Numbered from the stretch's first letter, positions 31,026 to 39,583 are shown. The stretch: 39,835 nucleotides of DNA from Mucilaginibacter sp. UR6-11 (GCF_020880695.1 NZ_JAJIWO010000012.1:1-39835); one strand, 5' to 3'. Numbers and translations are program-made. The notes: a model not told the origin generated them from the letters alone.

Positions 31026-31567
31026 TTTTTTACGGTTTCGGCAAAGGCCTCGGCTTTATATTCATTGTATTTGTCGCCGGTGGCCCGGCAATAAAAGTAG
31101 TGTGCCAAAACAAGGCAGCAGGCTTTTAATGATGGGTTAAAAAGTGTTTTCCAGTCATCCTCGCCATGTAAAGTAATGTGTTTATTTATTTCTTCGGCAA
31201 TAATATAACGGGCGGCCATAAAGGCGCCGGCCGGCTCGACAGACAGGTTGCGAATAATATTAACGCTCGTCTTTTTGCCATCAAGATTGAGCGTTACTTT
31301 CGCCGGGATCTCATCGGTATTATACAGGTATTTAATTTGGTTGGATAATGATAGTACAGTTTCACCAAATACATCAAATCCGCGAATGTCAATTACATTC
31401 TTTAATTCGCTTACCGGTATTGCTGAAAGTATGCTTATTGCGTCCATATCGGTCAAATCTTCTTTGTCCTGCATTTGCATCATTTGACCCAACGTAACTT
31501 CTTTTAGTTGCGATGGAATCCTGATAAGGAGTTGTCCCGTGATTGTTTTGAGCGTTTTTTCTATCAT
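30866..31567 (-). CDS. Tail assembly chaperone-like protein (G/GT-type)
   Basis: A 233-residue protein encoded in an ATGA overlap with the large terminase. The N-terminal part (MIEKTLKTITGQLLIRIPSQ, then VTLGQMMQMQDKEDLTDMDA) and helical body resemble the small proteins located at the tail-chaperone position in Bacteroidota phages. The name rests mainly on the -1 slippery site inside the gene: after residue 181 (VKK) ribosomes can shift into a 100-residue extension, as with lambda gpG/gpGT. The zero-frame tail (LGVTEALPVAKHFFMSYPDL) is itself protein-like, so about 160 bp appear to be coding in two frames. Tape measure lies further downstream, which fits the chaperone model, though not next to it. 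Confidence 0.55.
   Translation of the reverse strand: MIEKTLKTITGQLLIRIPSQLKEVTLGQMMQMQDKEDLTDMDAISILSAIPVSELKNVIDIRGFDVFGETVLSLSNQIKYLYNTDEIPAKVTLNLDGKKTSVNIIRNLSVEPAGAFMAARYIIAEEINKHITLHGEDDWKTLFNPSLKACCLVLAHYFYCRATGDKYNEYKAEAFAETVKKLGVTEALPVAKHFFMSYPDLSKPKTNYWPRFRQFWRKKREYNRLKNLNTSTL
31025..31031 (-). other. Candidate -1 frameshift site A AAA AAA
   Basis: The minus-strand codons GTA AAA AAA CTT place A_AAA_AAA exactly in X_XXY_YYZ register. The same register fits the frame of the downstream extension. The stretch is seven A residues. Confidence 0.6.
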
Positions 31568-32790
31568 ATATTAATAAAATCTGTAAGGTTATTTAAGCTG
31601 TGGTTATCCAGGTAGGGCAGGCGTGACCTGCGAGTTGTGGCCGGTTTTATTTTTAATTTATTTAAAGCGATGTAACGCAATGGGTCAATTAAATGATTCC
31701 AGGTATCAACGGGTTCGTTCATCGGTTTGCCCGACCGGTCAACTTTCCATTTATAACGCCCCAGTTCGGTACGCAGATTAATGCTACGGCGGGTAATGTT
31801 AAGCTTATAGCGTTTAAGTATATCTATTGAGTTGTTTATGCTATCGGCACCTTTTTTTGCGCCGGTAACATACCAGCCTAACCGTTTAAGCTCCTCAATT
31901 GATTTGGGTTCGGCGCTGTCGGCAACAATCTCTGTTTTTTTGCTGACGCCATTGGTGGTAAGTTTCACAGCAATATCTTTATTGGTTAGGCCGGTTTCAT
32001 AAAATAATTCGTCAATCCACAGTTCGCCGTTTTGCTGGTAAACTTCTATACAGCCGGTTTGATCATTGGTAAAGCCAAAATCAAGTCCGGCAGCCACTAA
32101 TTTTGCGTCTGCGGGGATACTATCGCAAACATACCAGTTGGTAAAAATCAGGCCGCTTATTTTGCCTGTAAGGCCACGGGCATAAACCTTCCATAATTCT
32201 GGATTGGTTGCTTTAATGCTTTCAATTTTATGGCCCATAGCTTTATCCAGAAATGGATTATGCCGATAGTCTGATATAATAAGTTCTACACCGGGTTTTC
32301 CAATCAGATTGTCATGTACCCAAAATTCTGTATTGGGGTTATAATCAATAAATATCCGGGCCTTTGTACGCAGCGCCAGTTCGGTATAAATATTCCATTC
32401 AATACCATTAGCCTCGTTAATAAAAAGATAATCTCTTTTCCCTGATTTTGCATCCTGCCCGTTAGCGTAGCTTTTAAACTCAATGATTGATTCATTATAA
32501 AACTCAAATATTCTGTCGGTTTTGTTAAAGTTTTTTACCAGTTTTTTTAGCTGCGATGATTTATTGTATAAGCTTAATGCATCACGCAGAGCCCCGGCTT
32601 TAAGGTTTGGTATATCCTGGCCAACTACGGTAATTACTTGTTTTTCTTTTTCGCAGGCCAGGCAAAATAATACCTGTTCTATGGCATAAGTTTTCCCCGA
32701 GCTGGTGCCACCCTGGTTAATTACTACCTGGGCGGCCGAGGCGTAATTGCGCCTAAACAGAACAGATGCTTCGTAATCATTTACATTCAT
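31564..32790 (-). CDS. Terminase large subunit
   Basis: A 408-residue DNA-packaging motor. The Walker A motif GGTSSGKT (G27-T34) and the Walker B-like segment KRDYLFINEAN mark the ATPase. The nuclease domain shows its acidic residues in GLDFGFTND, VADSAEPKSIEEL and the C-terminal DTWNHLIDPLRY. Length is typical of TerL in Bacteroidota phages. It overlaps the next gene by 4 bp (ATGA) and follows the small terminase by 27 bp. This is the most secure phage call in the window. Confidence 0.93.
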   Translation of the reverse strand: MNVNDYEASVLFRRNYASAAQVVINQGGTSSGKTYAIEQVLFCLACEKEKQVITVVGQDIPNLKAGALRDALSLYNKSSQLKKLVKNFNKTDRIFEFYNESIIEFKSYANGQDAKSGKRDYLFINEANGIEWNIYTELALRTKARIFIDYNPNTEFWVHDNLIGKPGVELIISDYRHNPFLDKAMGHKIESIKATNPELWKVYARGLTGKISGLIFTNWYVCDSIPADAKLVAAGLDFGFTNDQTGCIEVYQQNGELWIDELFYETGLTNKDIAVKLTTNGVSKKTEIVADSAEPKSIEELKRLGWYVTGAKKGADSINNSIDILKRYKLNITRRSINLRTELGRYKWKVDRSGKPMNEPVDTWNHLIDPLRYIALNKLKIKPATTRRSRLPYLDNHSLNNLTDFINI

Positions 32791-32817
32791 AATTGATAAT
32801 TAAGTGGGCCGTGTGAG

Positions 32818-33231
32818 TTATAGTGCGACGTCTTTTTCGTTAGCTGCAGGCTGCGGGCCCGACTCAATCAATTTTACTTTTATCGAGCTTATTTTTTTAT
32901 CAGCCTTTTTGGTTTTGCTTTTCTCATTCCATCCCATGCTTTTAAGCGCAAACATGGCGCCGGTGGGGGCAGGGTAGTGTAACCTGTTTTCATAATAGGC
33001 TATCACCCTAAACCGTGCTCGCTTTATTAGGGGGGCCAGCTTGCCCTTGCTTTCATATTGGTCAAAATCGTCCTTGCTGTTAAATCCTAAAAAAAGGGCT
33101 AGGCCTGCAATTGTCGGCGGCTCATTTTTTTTAGCCTTCGAAGCCGGATTGTCAGCGGTACGTTCGAAATAAAGCTCAATCAAGGCAAGAAGTGACTCGC
33201 GATCGGTGAAAAAGTACTTTGTTTTTTTCAT
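32818..33231 (-). CDS. Terminase small subunit
   Basis: A 137-residue DNA-recognition subunit encoded directly upstream of the large terminase. It has the N-terminal helical segment (YFFTDRESLLALIELYFER), a central PPTIAGLALFLGFNSKDDFDQYE that looks like a helix-turn-helix, and a basic C-terminus (KSKTKKADKKISSIKVKLIE). This pattern matches the DNA-packaging gp3-like small terminases of Bacteroidota phages. It is the first structural gene on the minus strand and divergent from the lipoprotein gene. Confidence 0.82.
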   Translation of the reverse strand: MKKTKYFFTDRESLLALIELYFERTADNPASKAKKNEPPTIAGLALFLGFNSKDDFDQYESKGKLAPLIKRARFRVIAYYENRLHYPAPTGAMFALKSMGWNEKSKTKKADKKISSIKVKLIESGPQPAANEKDVAL

Positions 33232-33389
33232 TATAATTTAAATACCAATCAGCAGAAGACCCTATCAAAATGAGAAAGTCTATGATTTTAATAGTGGTTA
33301 GCTGATATATGTTGGATAGTTTGCTTATGCCGGTAAACGTGGCACCATTTTTAGCGTTAAAATTTGTTAAATATTAATTAACACAACCG

Positions 33390-33423
33390 TTTGTGTTTTA
33401 TATTCGTATAATAACTAAATTTG
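33390..33423 (+). promoter_or_regulatory. Promoter of the lipoprotein gene
   Basis: TTTG (33390-33393) and TAAATTTG (33416-33423) are separated by 22 bp, matching the -33/-7 elements of the Bacteroidota primary sigma factor. The start codon follows 16 bp later. Confidence 0.6.
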
Positions 33424-33439
33424 AGTTTACCCGGTCGAT

Positions 33440-34003
33440 ATGAATTTTTTTCGGTTTATCTTCATCGTGTTGTTTTTTTCTGCAGTGATTATATCCTGTC
33501 AAAAAGATCAGTCTGTGGATGTAAGCGCCTCAAAAACCACCATAAAAGCCGACACAAGCGATAACTCACGCAATTTTTTTGCTTCCAAGGGCACCCTTAA
33601 TATTACCGTGGGTGATTCAACCTATACTTTTGATGCTGCTAAAGACTCTGTAGCCTTTATTAATGTAAATATTGATAGTAATAAATACTTTGGTATAACA
33701 GCTATTAACAAGGCGCATACGGTGAGTTTTGGCATTAGTTCGCCGGGCTTTGCCTCGCCCGATCTAACCAACACTATCGCCGGCGGCCAGTTGTTATTAA
33801 ACGCCGATGGCAAACATGTAAAGCAGTATGTATTGTCTAATAGTCTGGGCATCAATGAATCTAACCAAATAAGCCTCGAGAAATACATGCAGGACAGTAT
33901 CCTTACCAAAGGTACTTTTACTACTGTAATGACTAATAAAGACGGCGAAAGAATCTCATCTTCCAGTGTGGTTCATGGTAGTTTTAACCTCCAGATAAAA
34001 TAG
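33440..34003 (+). CDS. Phage-encoded lipoprotein, unknown
   Basis: A 187-residue protein with a lipoprotein signal peptide ending FFSAVIISCQKD, so Cys20 or so would be lipidated. The mature part is Ser/Thr/Asp-rich and probably beta-structured (TLNITVGDSTYTFDAAKDSV). It lies on the opposite strand to the phage structural genes and has its own promoter, so it should be expressed in the lysogen. It is a candidate superinfection-exclusion or conversion protein, but nothing in the sequence proves this. Confidence 0.75.
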   Translation: MNFFRFIFIVLFFSAVIISCQKDQSVDVSASKTTIKADTSDNSRNFFASKGTLNITVGDSTYTFDAAKDSVAFINVNIDSNKYFGITAINKAHTVSFGISSPGFASPDLTNTIAGGQLLLNADGKHVKQYVLSNSLGINESNQISLEKYMQDSILTKGTFTTVMTNKDGERISSSSVVHGSFNLQIK

Positions 34004-34087
34004 TTTTATAGGAAAAGTAACCGTTTGTTTAACGTACTATACAAAGATAAACAATAATTATGAATTATATGCTATTTGGCATAAAAT

Positions 34088-34504
34088 TTACCAAATTTTT
34101 TCATCGGCAACTTCATTCTCCACCAATTGTGTAAGCAACATTTTCACAACTGCTTCACGTGTCCACTGCTGTTCTGTAAGTGAGGCGTCTTCCTGATACC
34201 AGCGTACCGGCTCGTTTATTTCTATACGTGTTTTGTAAATAAAGTTTTTTGTTGGGTGCATTTTGGTGCCTTCATAGCTGTTCAGATTTTCGGCTCTTAT
34301 TATTTTGGCAAATTGCCTGGTGGTTATATCAACCTGCAAACATTCCTCAAGCGAATTTTTAAAATCGTGCTTGTCTTCCAGCCATAGGGTCAGGATGTCG
34401 CCATTCAGTTCATGATCGGCTACGCTGATCCGGCTGTAATCATAATCTACAGATATAATCATCCACCATAGTTTGTCTTTTAATTTTTGACTGATCTTTA
34501 TCAT
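34088..34504 (-). CDS. Conserved-looking small protein, unknown
   Basis: A 138-residue cytoplasmic protein rich in Trp and acidic residues (KDKLWWMIISVDYDYSRISV; EPVRWYQEDASLTEQQWTREAV). The even mix of strands and helices looks like a real protein. It lies in the regulator end of the cluster, on the same strand as the terminase genes but separated by the oppositely oriented lipoprotein gene. I do not recognise a family. Confidence 0.5.
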   Translation of the reverse strand: MIKISQKLKDKLWWMIISVDYDYSRISVADHELNGDILTLWLEDKHDFKNSLEECLQVDITTRQFAKIIRAENLNSYEGTKMHPTKNFIYKTRIEINEPVRWYQEDASLTEQQWTREAVVKMLLTQLVENEVADEKIW

Positions 34505-34520
34505 CTCAATAAGGTTTTAG

Positions 34521-34542
34521 GCTGTCAGGTTGTTTTGACAGC
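34521..34542. repeat. Inverted repeat between two small genes
   Basis: GCTGTCA (34521-34527) and TGACAGC (34536-34542) are exact complements with an 8-bp loop. No T run follows on either strand, so an operator is more likely than a terminator. Confidence 0.35.
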
Positions 34543-34566
34543 AGGTTTAATTATTATTATGTTCTG

Positions 34567-34755
34567 TTAAATAACGGGGTAGGCGGGCACCCACCCGGGT
34601 ATGTATTTCTGTATTGCTGCAATTTCTTTACTGTATTTATTACAGGCCGATTGATAGGCTTTAAAGCGGATGCTTAACTGGTCGCTGGCAGTAATAGTTG
34701 TACCAGAAGGGTTTGGGCGACGAGTGTTTTGTAATGCGGAGTAAGCGATATGCAT
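34567..34755 (-). CDS. Small protein of unknown function
   Basis: A 62-residue protein (MHIAYSALQNTRRPN; IRFKAYQSACNKYSKEIAAIQKYIPGW). It is the first gene divergent from the repressor, so it may be an early, repressor-controlled product. The Pro-rich ends and lack of motifs give no function. Real gene status is moderately supported by position and composition. Confidence 0.4.
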   Translation of the reverse strand: MHIAYSALQNTRRPNPSGTTITASDQLSIRFKAYQSACNKYSKEIAAIQKYIPGWVPAYPVI

Positions 34756-34923
34756 TGGTTTGGTTTTTAAAAGTGTTAATGTGTGATTAGTATCGATATG
34801 TATTTCGCTTCAACCTTTACGTATAGGTGTGTAACTGCCATTTAAACATTATTTTCCATATTTCTTTATTCATATCTGTATATTCTTTACTTTTTATTTG
34901 GTTTGTGTATAAATATATAGTAG

Positions 34924-34966
34924 ATTCGTTGCGAATTGGATTACAAATATAAAGAAAAATCTTTAT
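34924..34966. promoter_or_regulatory. Candidate operators of the repressor
   Basis: Two inverted repeats sit in the intergenic space before the repressor gene: ATTCG-TTG-CGAAT (34924-34936) and ATAAAGA-AAAA-TCTTTAT (34949-34966). The region between the divergent genes (34756-35003) is otherwise AT-rich and without another gene. Confidence 0.45.
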
Positions 34967-35003
34967 TTTAATCAAGAAAAATTTAGAAATAATTTTTAGA
35001 ATT

Positions 35004-35696
35004 ATGGAATTTCCTGAGAAAGTTAACAAGATTAAAACGGTTCGTCCTGAGACACTGGAGTTTATAATTTTATATAATCAACTTAAAGGAAGGGCATTTA
35101 CAGGCAACGCTCAATTGGCCGAGGTGCTGGGCTTTAATTCTCCAAGCTCTATTACAGAAATTATTAAGAGCCGGCAAAACATTGATCCTGAGAAGTTCAG
35201 GATTTTTAAAGAAAAATATAAAGATTTTATTTCAGGCAATGTTTATGTGCCTGTGACCCAGGCATCAAAAATAGCTGAAGGTATCCCTATGTATGAAATT
35301 ACGGCTACAGCATCTGGTGTGGAGGTTTATAATGATATTAATGATACCACGCCGGTGGGCCGCATGAATTTTCCGGGTATTGAGGATTGTGATTTTGCCT
35401 TGCCAGTATGGGGCCATTCTATGTACCCTTACCTGGAAAATGGCTGCTGGGTAGCGCTGAAAGTTATTCATGATAAAAAGATCCTGCCCGGCGAGGTGTA
35501 TTATATTGAATGGGGCGATTATCGTATGTACAAACGGCTGTTATTAGGCAATACTGAAGATGAAGTTGTTGCGCACTCTGATAATACTACAGAAATGATT
35601 GGTAATCAGCTTAAATATGCACCTTTTATTATTAAGATTGCCGACATCAAAAAGCTTTGCCTGGTTAAGGATATTCATAAAAAACATAATCATTAA
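35004..35696 (+). CDS. S24-type (LexA/CI-like) phage repressor
   Basis: A 230-residue regulator with an N-terminal HTH (about 15-60; NAQLAEVLGFNSPSSITEII) and a C-terminal S24 peptidase fold. The catalytic pair is visible as Ser139 in WGHSM and Lys177 in DYRMYKRLL. The expected Ala-Gly cleavage site is not present; the equivalent position reads TATASGVEV. It may cut at Ser-Gly or not cut itself. It should keep the prophage genes silent and may respond to DNA damage. Two inverted repeats upstream are its likely operators. The next gene overlaps its stop codon (TAATG). Confidence 0.85.
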   Translation: MEFPEKVNKIKTVRPETLEFIILYNQLKGRAFTGNAQLAEVLGFNSPSSITEIIKSRQNIDPEKFRIFKEKYKDFISGNVYVPVTQASKIAEGIPMYEITATASGVEVYNDINDTTPVGRMNFPGIEDCDFALPVWGHSMYPYLENGCWVALKVIHDKKILPGEVYYIEWGDYRMYKRLLLGNTEDEVVAHSDNTTEMIGNQLKYAPFIIKIADIKKLCLVKDIHKKHNH

Positions 35697-35815
35697 TGGA
35701 CGTTAATATTTATCGCTACAGTAAAAAAAACAGCGTCATAACCGTTATAATGATGATTGTATTGGGCGGTCTTTTTATATCCAATATTTACCAAGCTTAT
35801 AACAGTTGTCTGTAA
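35696..35815 (+). CDS. 39-residue membrane peptide coupled to the repressor
   Basis: The ATG overlaps the repressor stop codon (TAATG), so translation should be coupled. The product (MDVNIYRYSKKNSVITVIM, then MIVLGGLFISNIYQAYNSCL) has a short basic stretch followed by one hydrophobic helix, ending in a Cys. Small single-helix proteins next to repressors can act in exclusion or lysis control, but nothing here proves a role. Confidence 0.55.
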   Translation: MDVNIYRYSKKNSVITVIMMIVLGGLFISNIYQAYNSCL

Positions 35816-35897
35816 GAAAAGCCGACAAGCTGTCTGTCGTCACGTAATAAATAAAGGTAATTCACTTTTATATCCTAATTGTTTATAATTGCATTAA

Positions 35898-36254
35898 ATG
35901 GCAGACGAGGGTATAGTAAAACGTATAAAAGTAATTGTGAAGGATCATGGCGGCCAGCTGGCGTTGGCTAACGCTATTGGTGTTGACCAGGGCTTTATAA
36001 GTAAAGTAATTAACCGCAAGCAGGAAGTAAGCTATTATTTGATCAGTAAACTATGTTTCCAGTTAAAATATTCGCCTGAATGGCTGATATTGGGTACGGG
36101 GGAAAAGAAGATAAATAAGACTGAATCACCAAAACTTATTACCGAAATACAAATGATGCGTACCGAACTGGATATATTACATGCCCGGATGCGCGCTTTT
36201 GAGATGGAGATAAAAGAATTGAAAGCGCAGGGCAATATTCAGCAGGCGGGATAA
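35898..36254 (+). CDS. Cro-like XRE regulator with C-terminal coiled coil
   Basis: A 118-residue DNA-binding protein. The HTH lies at about residues 18-62 (GGQLALANAIGVDQGFISKV) and the remainder is a coiled coil (about 80-112; EIQMMRTELDILHARMRAFE) for dimerisation. It is the second regulator of the cluster, downstream of the repressor and small membrane gene, and resembles the CI/Cro-type regulators of Bacteroidota phages. It ends just before a strong bidirectional terminator. Confidence 0.8.
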   Translation: MADEGIVKRIKVIVKDHGGQLALANAIGVDQGFISKVINRKQEVSYYLISKLCFQLKYSPEWLILGTGEKKINKTESPKLITEIQMMRTELDILHARMRAFEMEIKELKAQGNIQQAG

Positions 36255-36279
36255 AAATCTTCTATAAAATCTATAAAAT

Positions 36280-36311
36280 AAAAAGGCCCCCGATTTATCG
36301 GGGGCCTTTTT
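36280..36311. terminator. Bidirectional terminator
   Basis: AAAAAGGCCCCCGAT and its complement ATCGGGGGCCTTTTT form a 13-15 bp stem with T runs on both strands. It serves the regulator gene on the left and the convergent TonB receptor gene on the right, and marks the right limit of the phage-like cluster. Confidence 0.92.
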
Positions 36312-36331
36312 GGTATTAGGTTTGGTTATGA

Positions 36332-39300
36332 TTAGAAGCCATAACGAATACCAAATTGCATTTGCCATCTTGAAGTGAACAAATCAACAGAGTAAGGCAC
36401 TCCGGGATCCTGGAATGTATACTTTGGATAAGTTGTTCCTACTGCGGAGAATGCTGGTGTACCAGCTTTAACCGGTGTTAAACCAATGCTTGATGTTGAG
36501 TTAAACGTGTTTGGAGAGAAATAGTATTGTCCCCATTTTTTGTTTAACAGGTTGGTAAGGTTAACAATATCGTAAGTAAAAGTGATCATTTGTTTGTGCT
36601 TACTGCCGAATTTAAAATCTTGTGTAAAGCGGAAATCCAGATCGTTATTCCATGGGGTGAAAGCGGCATTACGCTCTGTAAACTGACCACGACGGGTGCT
36701 CAGGTATTTATCTTTATTAATAAACTGATCAAAAGCGGCTGCTTGGGCTACTGCAGTGGCACCACCGGCAATATCGCTGAAGAAGTTTACGGTTTCGCCA
36801 ACTTTAGGGATATAGGCTAAACTAACTTGCTGACCAGTTCCGTCGATAGCGTTTGGATAAAATCCGTAAGTGTATGGATTGCCAGATTGCGCGCTAAAGA
36901 AGAAGGTAAAGTTTGCAGTATAAGCGCCTGCATTATCCCAGTTATGACGGAAGTTGATATTTGATACGATACGATGACGGATGTCAAAGTTTGAGTTAGC
37001 TAAACCCGGATTGTTAGGATTTAAAGCCTGATTTAACTGCCAGTTTGATTCCATTGAGTTACGGATACCGTTTGTAACGTCTTTTGAATGACCATAAGTA
37101 TAAGCTACGTTAGCACTTAAACCAAAAGGAAATACTTTACCAATTTGACCGGTTAAGCTGTAACGGTAACCCAAACTGGTGTTTGATAACTCATAGGCAT
37201 TAGTGTATAACGCGTTAGGCTTGGTATTTATAAATATAGGCTGTGCGTGTTGTGTATCATATGGATAATAAGCTACATTATCTGTAGTGTTAACCTGTTG
37301 GAATTTAAGGTCATGGATAACTTTAGTATAAATCCCCTCTAAAGTAAATTTCCATTGATCTTCGGTCGAGTAGTCAACAGCAAGGCTGTTTCTCCATACC
37401 TGTGGCATTTTAAAGTTGTTGTCAACCAAATCAGCCTGTGTTGCACCAGCAGCATCGTTTATATTAACACCACGGGCAGCTACATAAGCTGCACCGCCAT
37501 TAGCTGGCGCTTGTATTGGGCTAATACCGGCAGGAGGAGTCTTGTTATCATAAGCGCCATAAGTGGCACCATTGTTATAAAATGCATAACCTAACCATGC
37601 AAAAGGGATACGGCCGGTAAAAAATCCGCTGCCACCACGCACTATCACGCTTTGATCACCATTAACATCATAGTTAAATGATACACGGGGATTGATCTCG
37701 ATATTGTTTAAGTACTTATTGGTGATATCTTTTGGTTTGGTGTAAGTAAAGGTATTACCATAATTAGGATCAACCGGGGCACCACTTGTTTTTGTGCTTA
37801 AAGGCTGTTTATTTGGCAAACCTGCATAATCTAAGCGGATGCCTGCGGTTAATTTAAAGTTGTCGGTTACCTGGATCTCATCCTGGCCATAAAGGCTCAA
37901 CAGGTTAACCTTAAATTTAGCCGAGGGGTTAGCTAAAATATAATCTCTTGTATTATTAGTGTAGTTAAAGTTAGCGCGTATACGTGATGGTGCATCGGCT
38001 ACAAAGTTAGCTACGCTGCTATAAGCGTCGCGACCGTTCCATGCATTAACAAAGTTGTAAGTGATATCATAAAACTCGTTGTGGGTACCAAATGTAAACG
38101 TGTTTTTGTTTTTGGTCCAGGTTAAGTTATCAGTAAACTCAGTAGTTTTTTGATGCATGTCAAAGATGGCAGCCTCGCGGTCTGTACCAACAAATATAGT
38201 TGTACCCGGTGTTCTGCCGGTAATTTCAAATTGCGGCAAAGCCGGGTTTGAATTAGGATCACGGAAATCATGAACACTTGAGTATCCAAATAATAAGCTG
38301 TTGCTTACACTATTTGAAAATTTAGATTTTAACTCTGCCACGGTTGAGCTTGAGTTGTTATGTGATGTATAGTCAATACTACCGAAACGGAAGTTTTGCT
38401 GATCACGCTCTAAGTTGGTGGCTGTTGATGAAATAGTGTTGTTACGGATAGTTAACTGGTTGTTATCATTAATATTCCAGTCTAAACGGTTAAAGTATTT
38501 ATTTGAGTTTGAGAAGATGGTAGTGTTATTGTAAGTACCGGCATCAAAACCCGCGGCCGCAAATTTTGCAGTTATTGCCTGTGCGTCAGCAAGGGTTAAA
38601 ATGTTTTGTGAACCTGCAGTACCTGCACCGGCAATAACCGGGTCAACACGGCGGGCAAACTCTTCGCTGCTAAAGAAAAATAATTTGTTTTTTATGATTG
38701 GGAAACCTACGCGGAAACCTGTGTTTAGATCATGGAAAGCTGACGGCAGTTTTGAACCGTCGCCACCTGAAGCCGCTGCAGCATTATTTGGGCCTACCAT
38801 AAATGCACCACGACCATAACCGTATACAGAGCCGGTAACCTCGTTGGTACCGCTACGGGTTACTGCGTTAATACTTCCACCCAGTACGTTGCCGATTTTG
38901 ATATCGTAAGGAGCAACATACACCTGGATATCCTGTATAGCGTCTAACGATACCGGGCTTGTACGTGTACTGCTGCCAACCTGGCCTGAAGCATTATTTT
39001 GTCCACCTAATGACGGACTAAAACCAATTGCGTCATTATTAATAGCACCATCAAGCGTTACGTTGTTGTAACGGTAGTTAGTACCTTGAAAAGAGTTATT
39101 ATTGCTTTGCGGCGTGTTGCGGGTTAAATCCTGCAAACTGCGGTTTAAGCTGGGTTGTGTACGTATTTGATTAGCATTGATACGGGTGCTTGCACCTGTT
39201 TTTGACGGGCCTGTTCTGGCTTTAACTTTAACTTCGCTAAGTGAAGTTGAGCTTTCTATCAATACAAAATTAAATGTGGCGTTGCCTAATTGTAAGGTAA

Positions 39301-39583
39301 TATCATTACGCTCGTCTTTAGTATACCCAATGTAGGTAGCCGTTAAGGTGTAAGGGCCACCCGGGCTGATGTTTTGGACATTGTAACGTCCATCAGCATT
39401 GGTTTGTGAGGCGTATTTCGTGCCTGTGCTGGTGTTTAGTATAGAGATACTAACGCCGGGCATAGCCGCGCCTTTTTGATCAGTAACCTTCCCGGTTAAA
39501 ACCGAGGTGGTGATCTGGGCGTTTGCAGTACCTGCAACCACCAGTAACATAAACGATAATAGGATTAAGTAAATCTTTTTCAT
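36332..39583 (-). CDS. Oar/SusC-like TonB-dependent outer membrane receptor
   Basis: A 1083-residue outer-membrane protein. The ATG at 39581-39583 (MKKIYLILLSF) gives a signal peptide ending at about NAQI; an in-frame upstream start only extends it. A CarboxypepD_reg-like domain follows (VLTGKVTDQKGAAMPGVSIS), then a TonB plug (about 130-240, ending PYDIKIGNVLGGSINAVTRSG) and a large beta-barrel. It looks like the Oar-type family of secreted-product or peptide receptors rather than SusC, as no SusD partner follows. Length is typical for this group. It belongs to host backbone. Substrate unknown. Confidence 0.85.
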   Translation of the reverse strand: MKKIYLILLSFMLLVVAGTANAQITTSVLTGKVTDQKGAAMPGVSISILNTSTGTKYASQTNADGRYNVQNISPGGPYTLTATYIGYTKDERNDITLQLGNATFNFVLIESSTSLSEVKVKARTGPSKTGASTRINANQIRTQPSLNRSLQDLTRNTPQSNNNSFQGTNYRYNNVTLDGAINNDAIGFSPSLGGQNNASGQVGSSTRTSPVSLDAIQDIQVYVAPYDIKIGNVLGGSINAVTRSGTNEVTGSVYGYGRGAFMVGPNNAAAASGGDGSKLPSAFHDLNTGFRVGFPIIKNKLFFFSSEEFARRVDPVIAGAGTAGSQNILTLADAQAITAKFAAAGFDAGTYNNTTIFSNSNKYFNRLDWNINDNNQLTIRNNTISSTATNLERDQQNFRFGSIDYTSHNNSSSTVAELKSKFSNSVSNSLLFGYSSVHDFRDPNSNPALPQFEITGRTPGTTIFVGTDREAAIFDMHQKTTEFTDNLTWTKNKNTFTFGTHNEFYDITYNFVNAWNGRDAYSSVANFVADAPSRIRANFNYTNNTRDYILANPSAKFKVNLLSLYGQDEIQVTDNFKLTAGIRLDYAGLPNKQPLSTKTSGAPVDPNYGNTFTYTKPKDITNKYLNNIEINPRVSFNYDVNGDQSVIVRGGSGFFTGRIPFAWLGYAFYNNGATYGAYDNKTPPAGISPIQAPANGGAAYVAARGVNINDAAGATQADLVDNNFKMPQVWRNSLAVDYSTEDQWKFTLEGIYTKVIHDLKFQQVNTTDNVAYYPYDTQHAQPIFINTKPNALYTNAYELSNTSLGYRYSLTGQIGKVFPFGLSANVAYTYGHSKDVTNGIRNSMESNWQLNQALNPNNPGLANSNFDIRHRIVSNINFRHNWDNAGAYTANFTFFFSAQSGNPYTYGFYPNAIDGTGQQVSLAYIPKVGETVNFFSDIAGGATAVAQAAAFDQFINKDKYLSTRRGQFTERNAAFTPWNNDLDFRFTQDFKFGSKHKQMITFTYDIVNLTNLLNKKWGQYYFSPNTFNSTSSIGLTPVKAGTPAFSAVGTTYPKYTFQDPGVPYSVDLFTSRWQMQFGIRYGF

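Larger units (their letters stand above)
18498..36254. mobile_element. Compact prophage-like cluster without recognisable portal, integrase or lysis genes
   Basis: Structural genes on the minus strand run from small terminase (33231) to a tail-tube-like gene ending beside tRNA-Leu(GAG). Repressor-type regulators on the plus strand occupy the right end. Terminases, ClpP-like protease, capsid, tape measure and tail proteins are recognisable. I see no integrase, replication, holin, endolysin or portal gene, and no second copy of the tRNA-Leu 3' end at the right side. At about 17.8 kb the cluster is small for a tailed phage. It may be a defective prophage or a domesticated particle; divergent genes among the unknowns could fill some gaps. 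Confidence 0.75.

Noticed and set aside
34817..35029. 70-codon minus-strand frame across the repressor start
   Set aside because: It overlaps the operators and the repressor start. Only the last 18 codons (MNKEIWKIMFKWQLHTYT) begin with a reasonable ATG, too short to support a gene.
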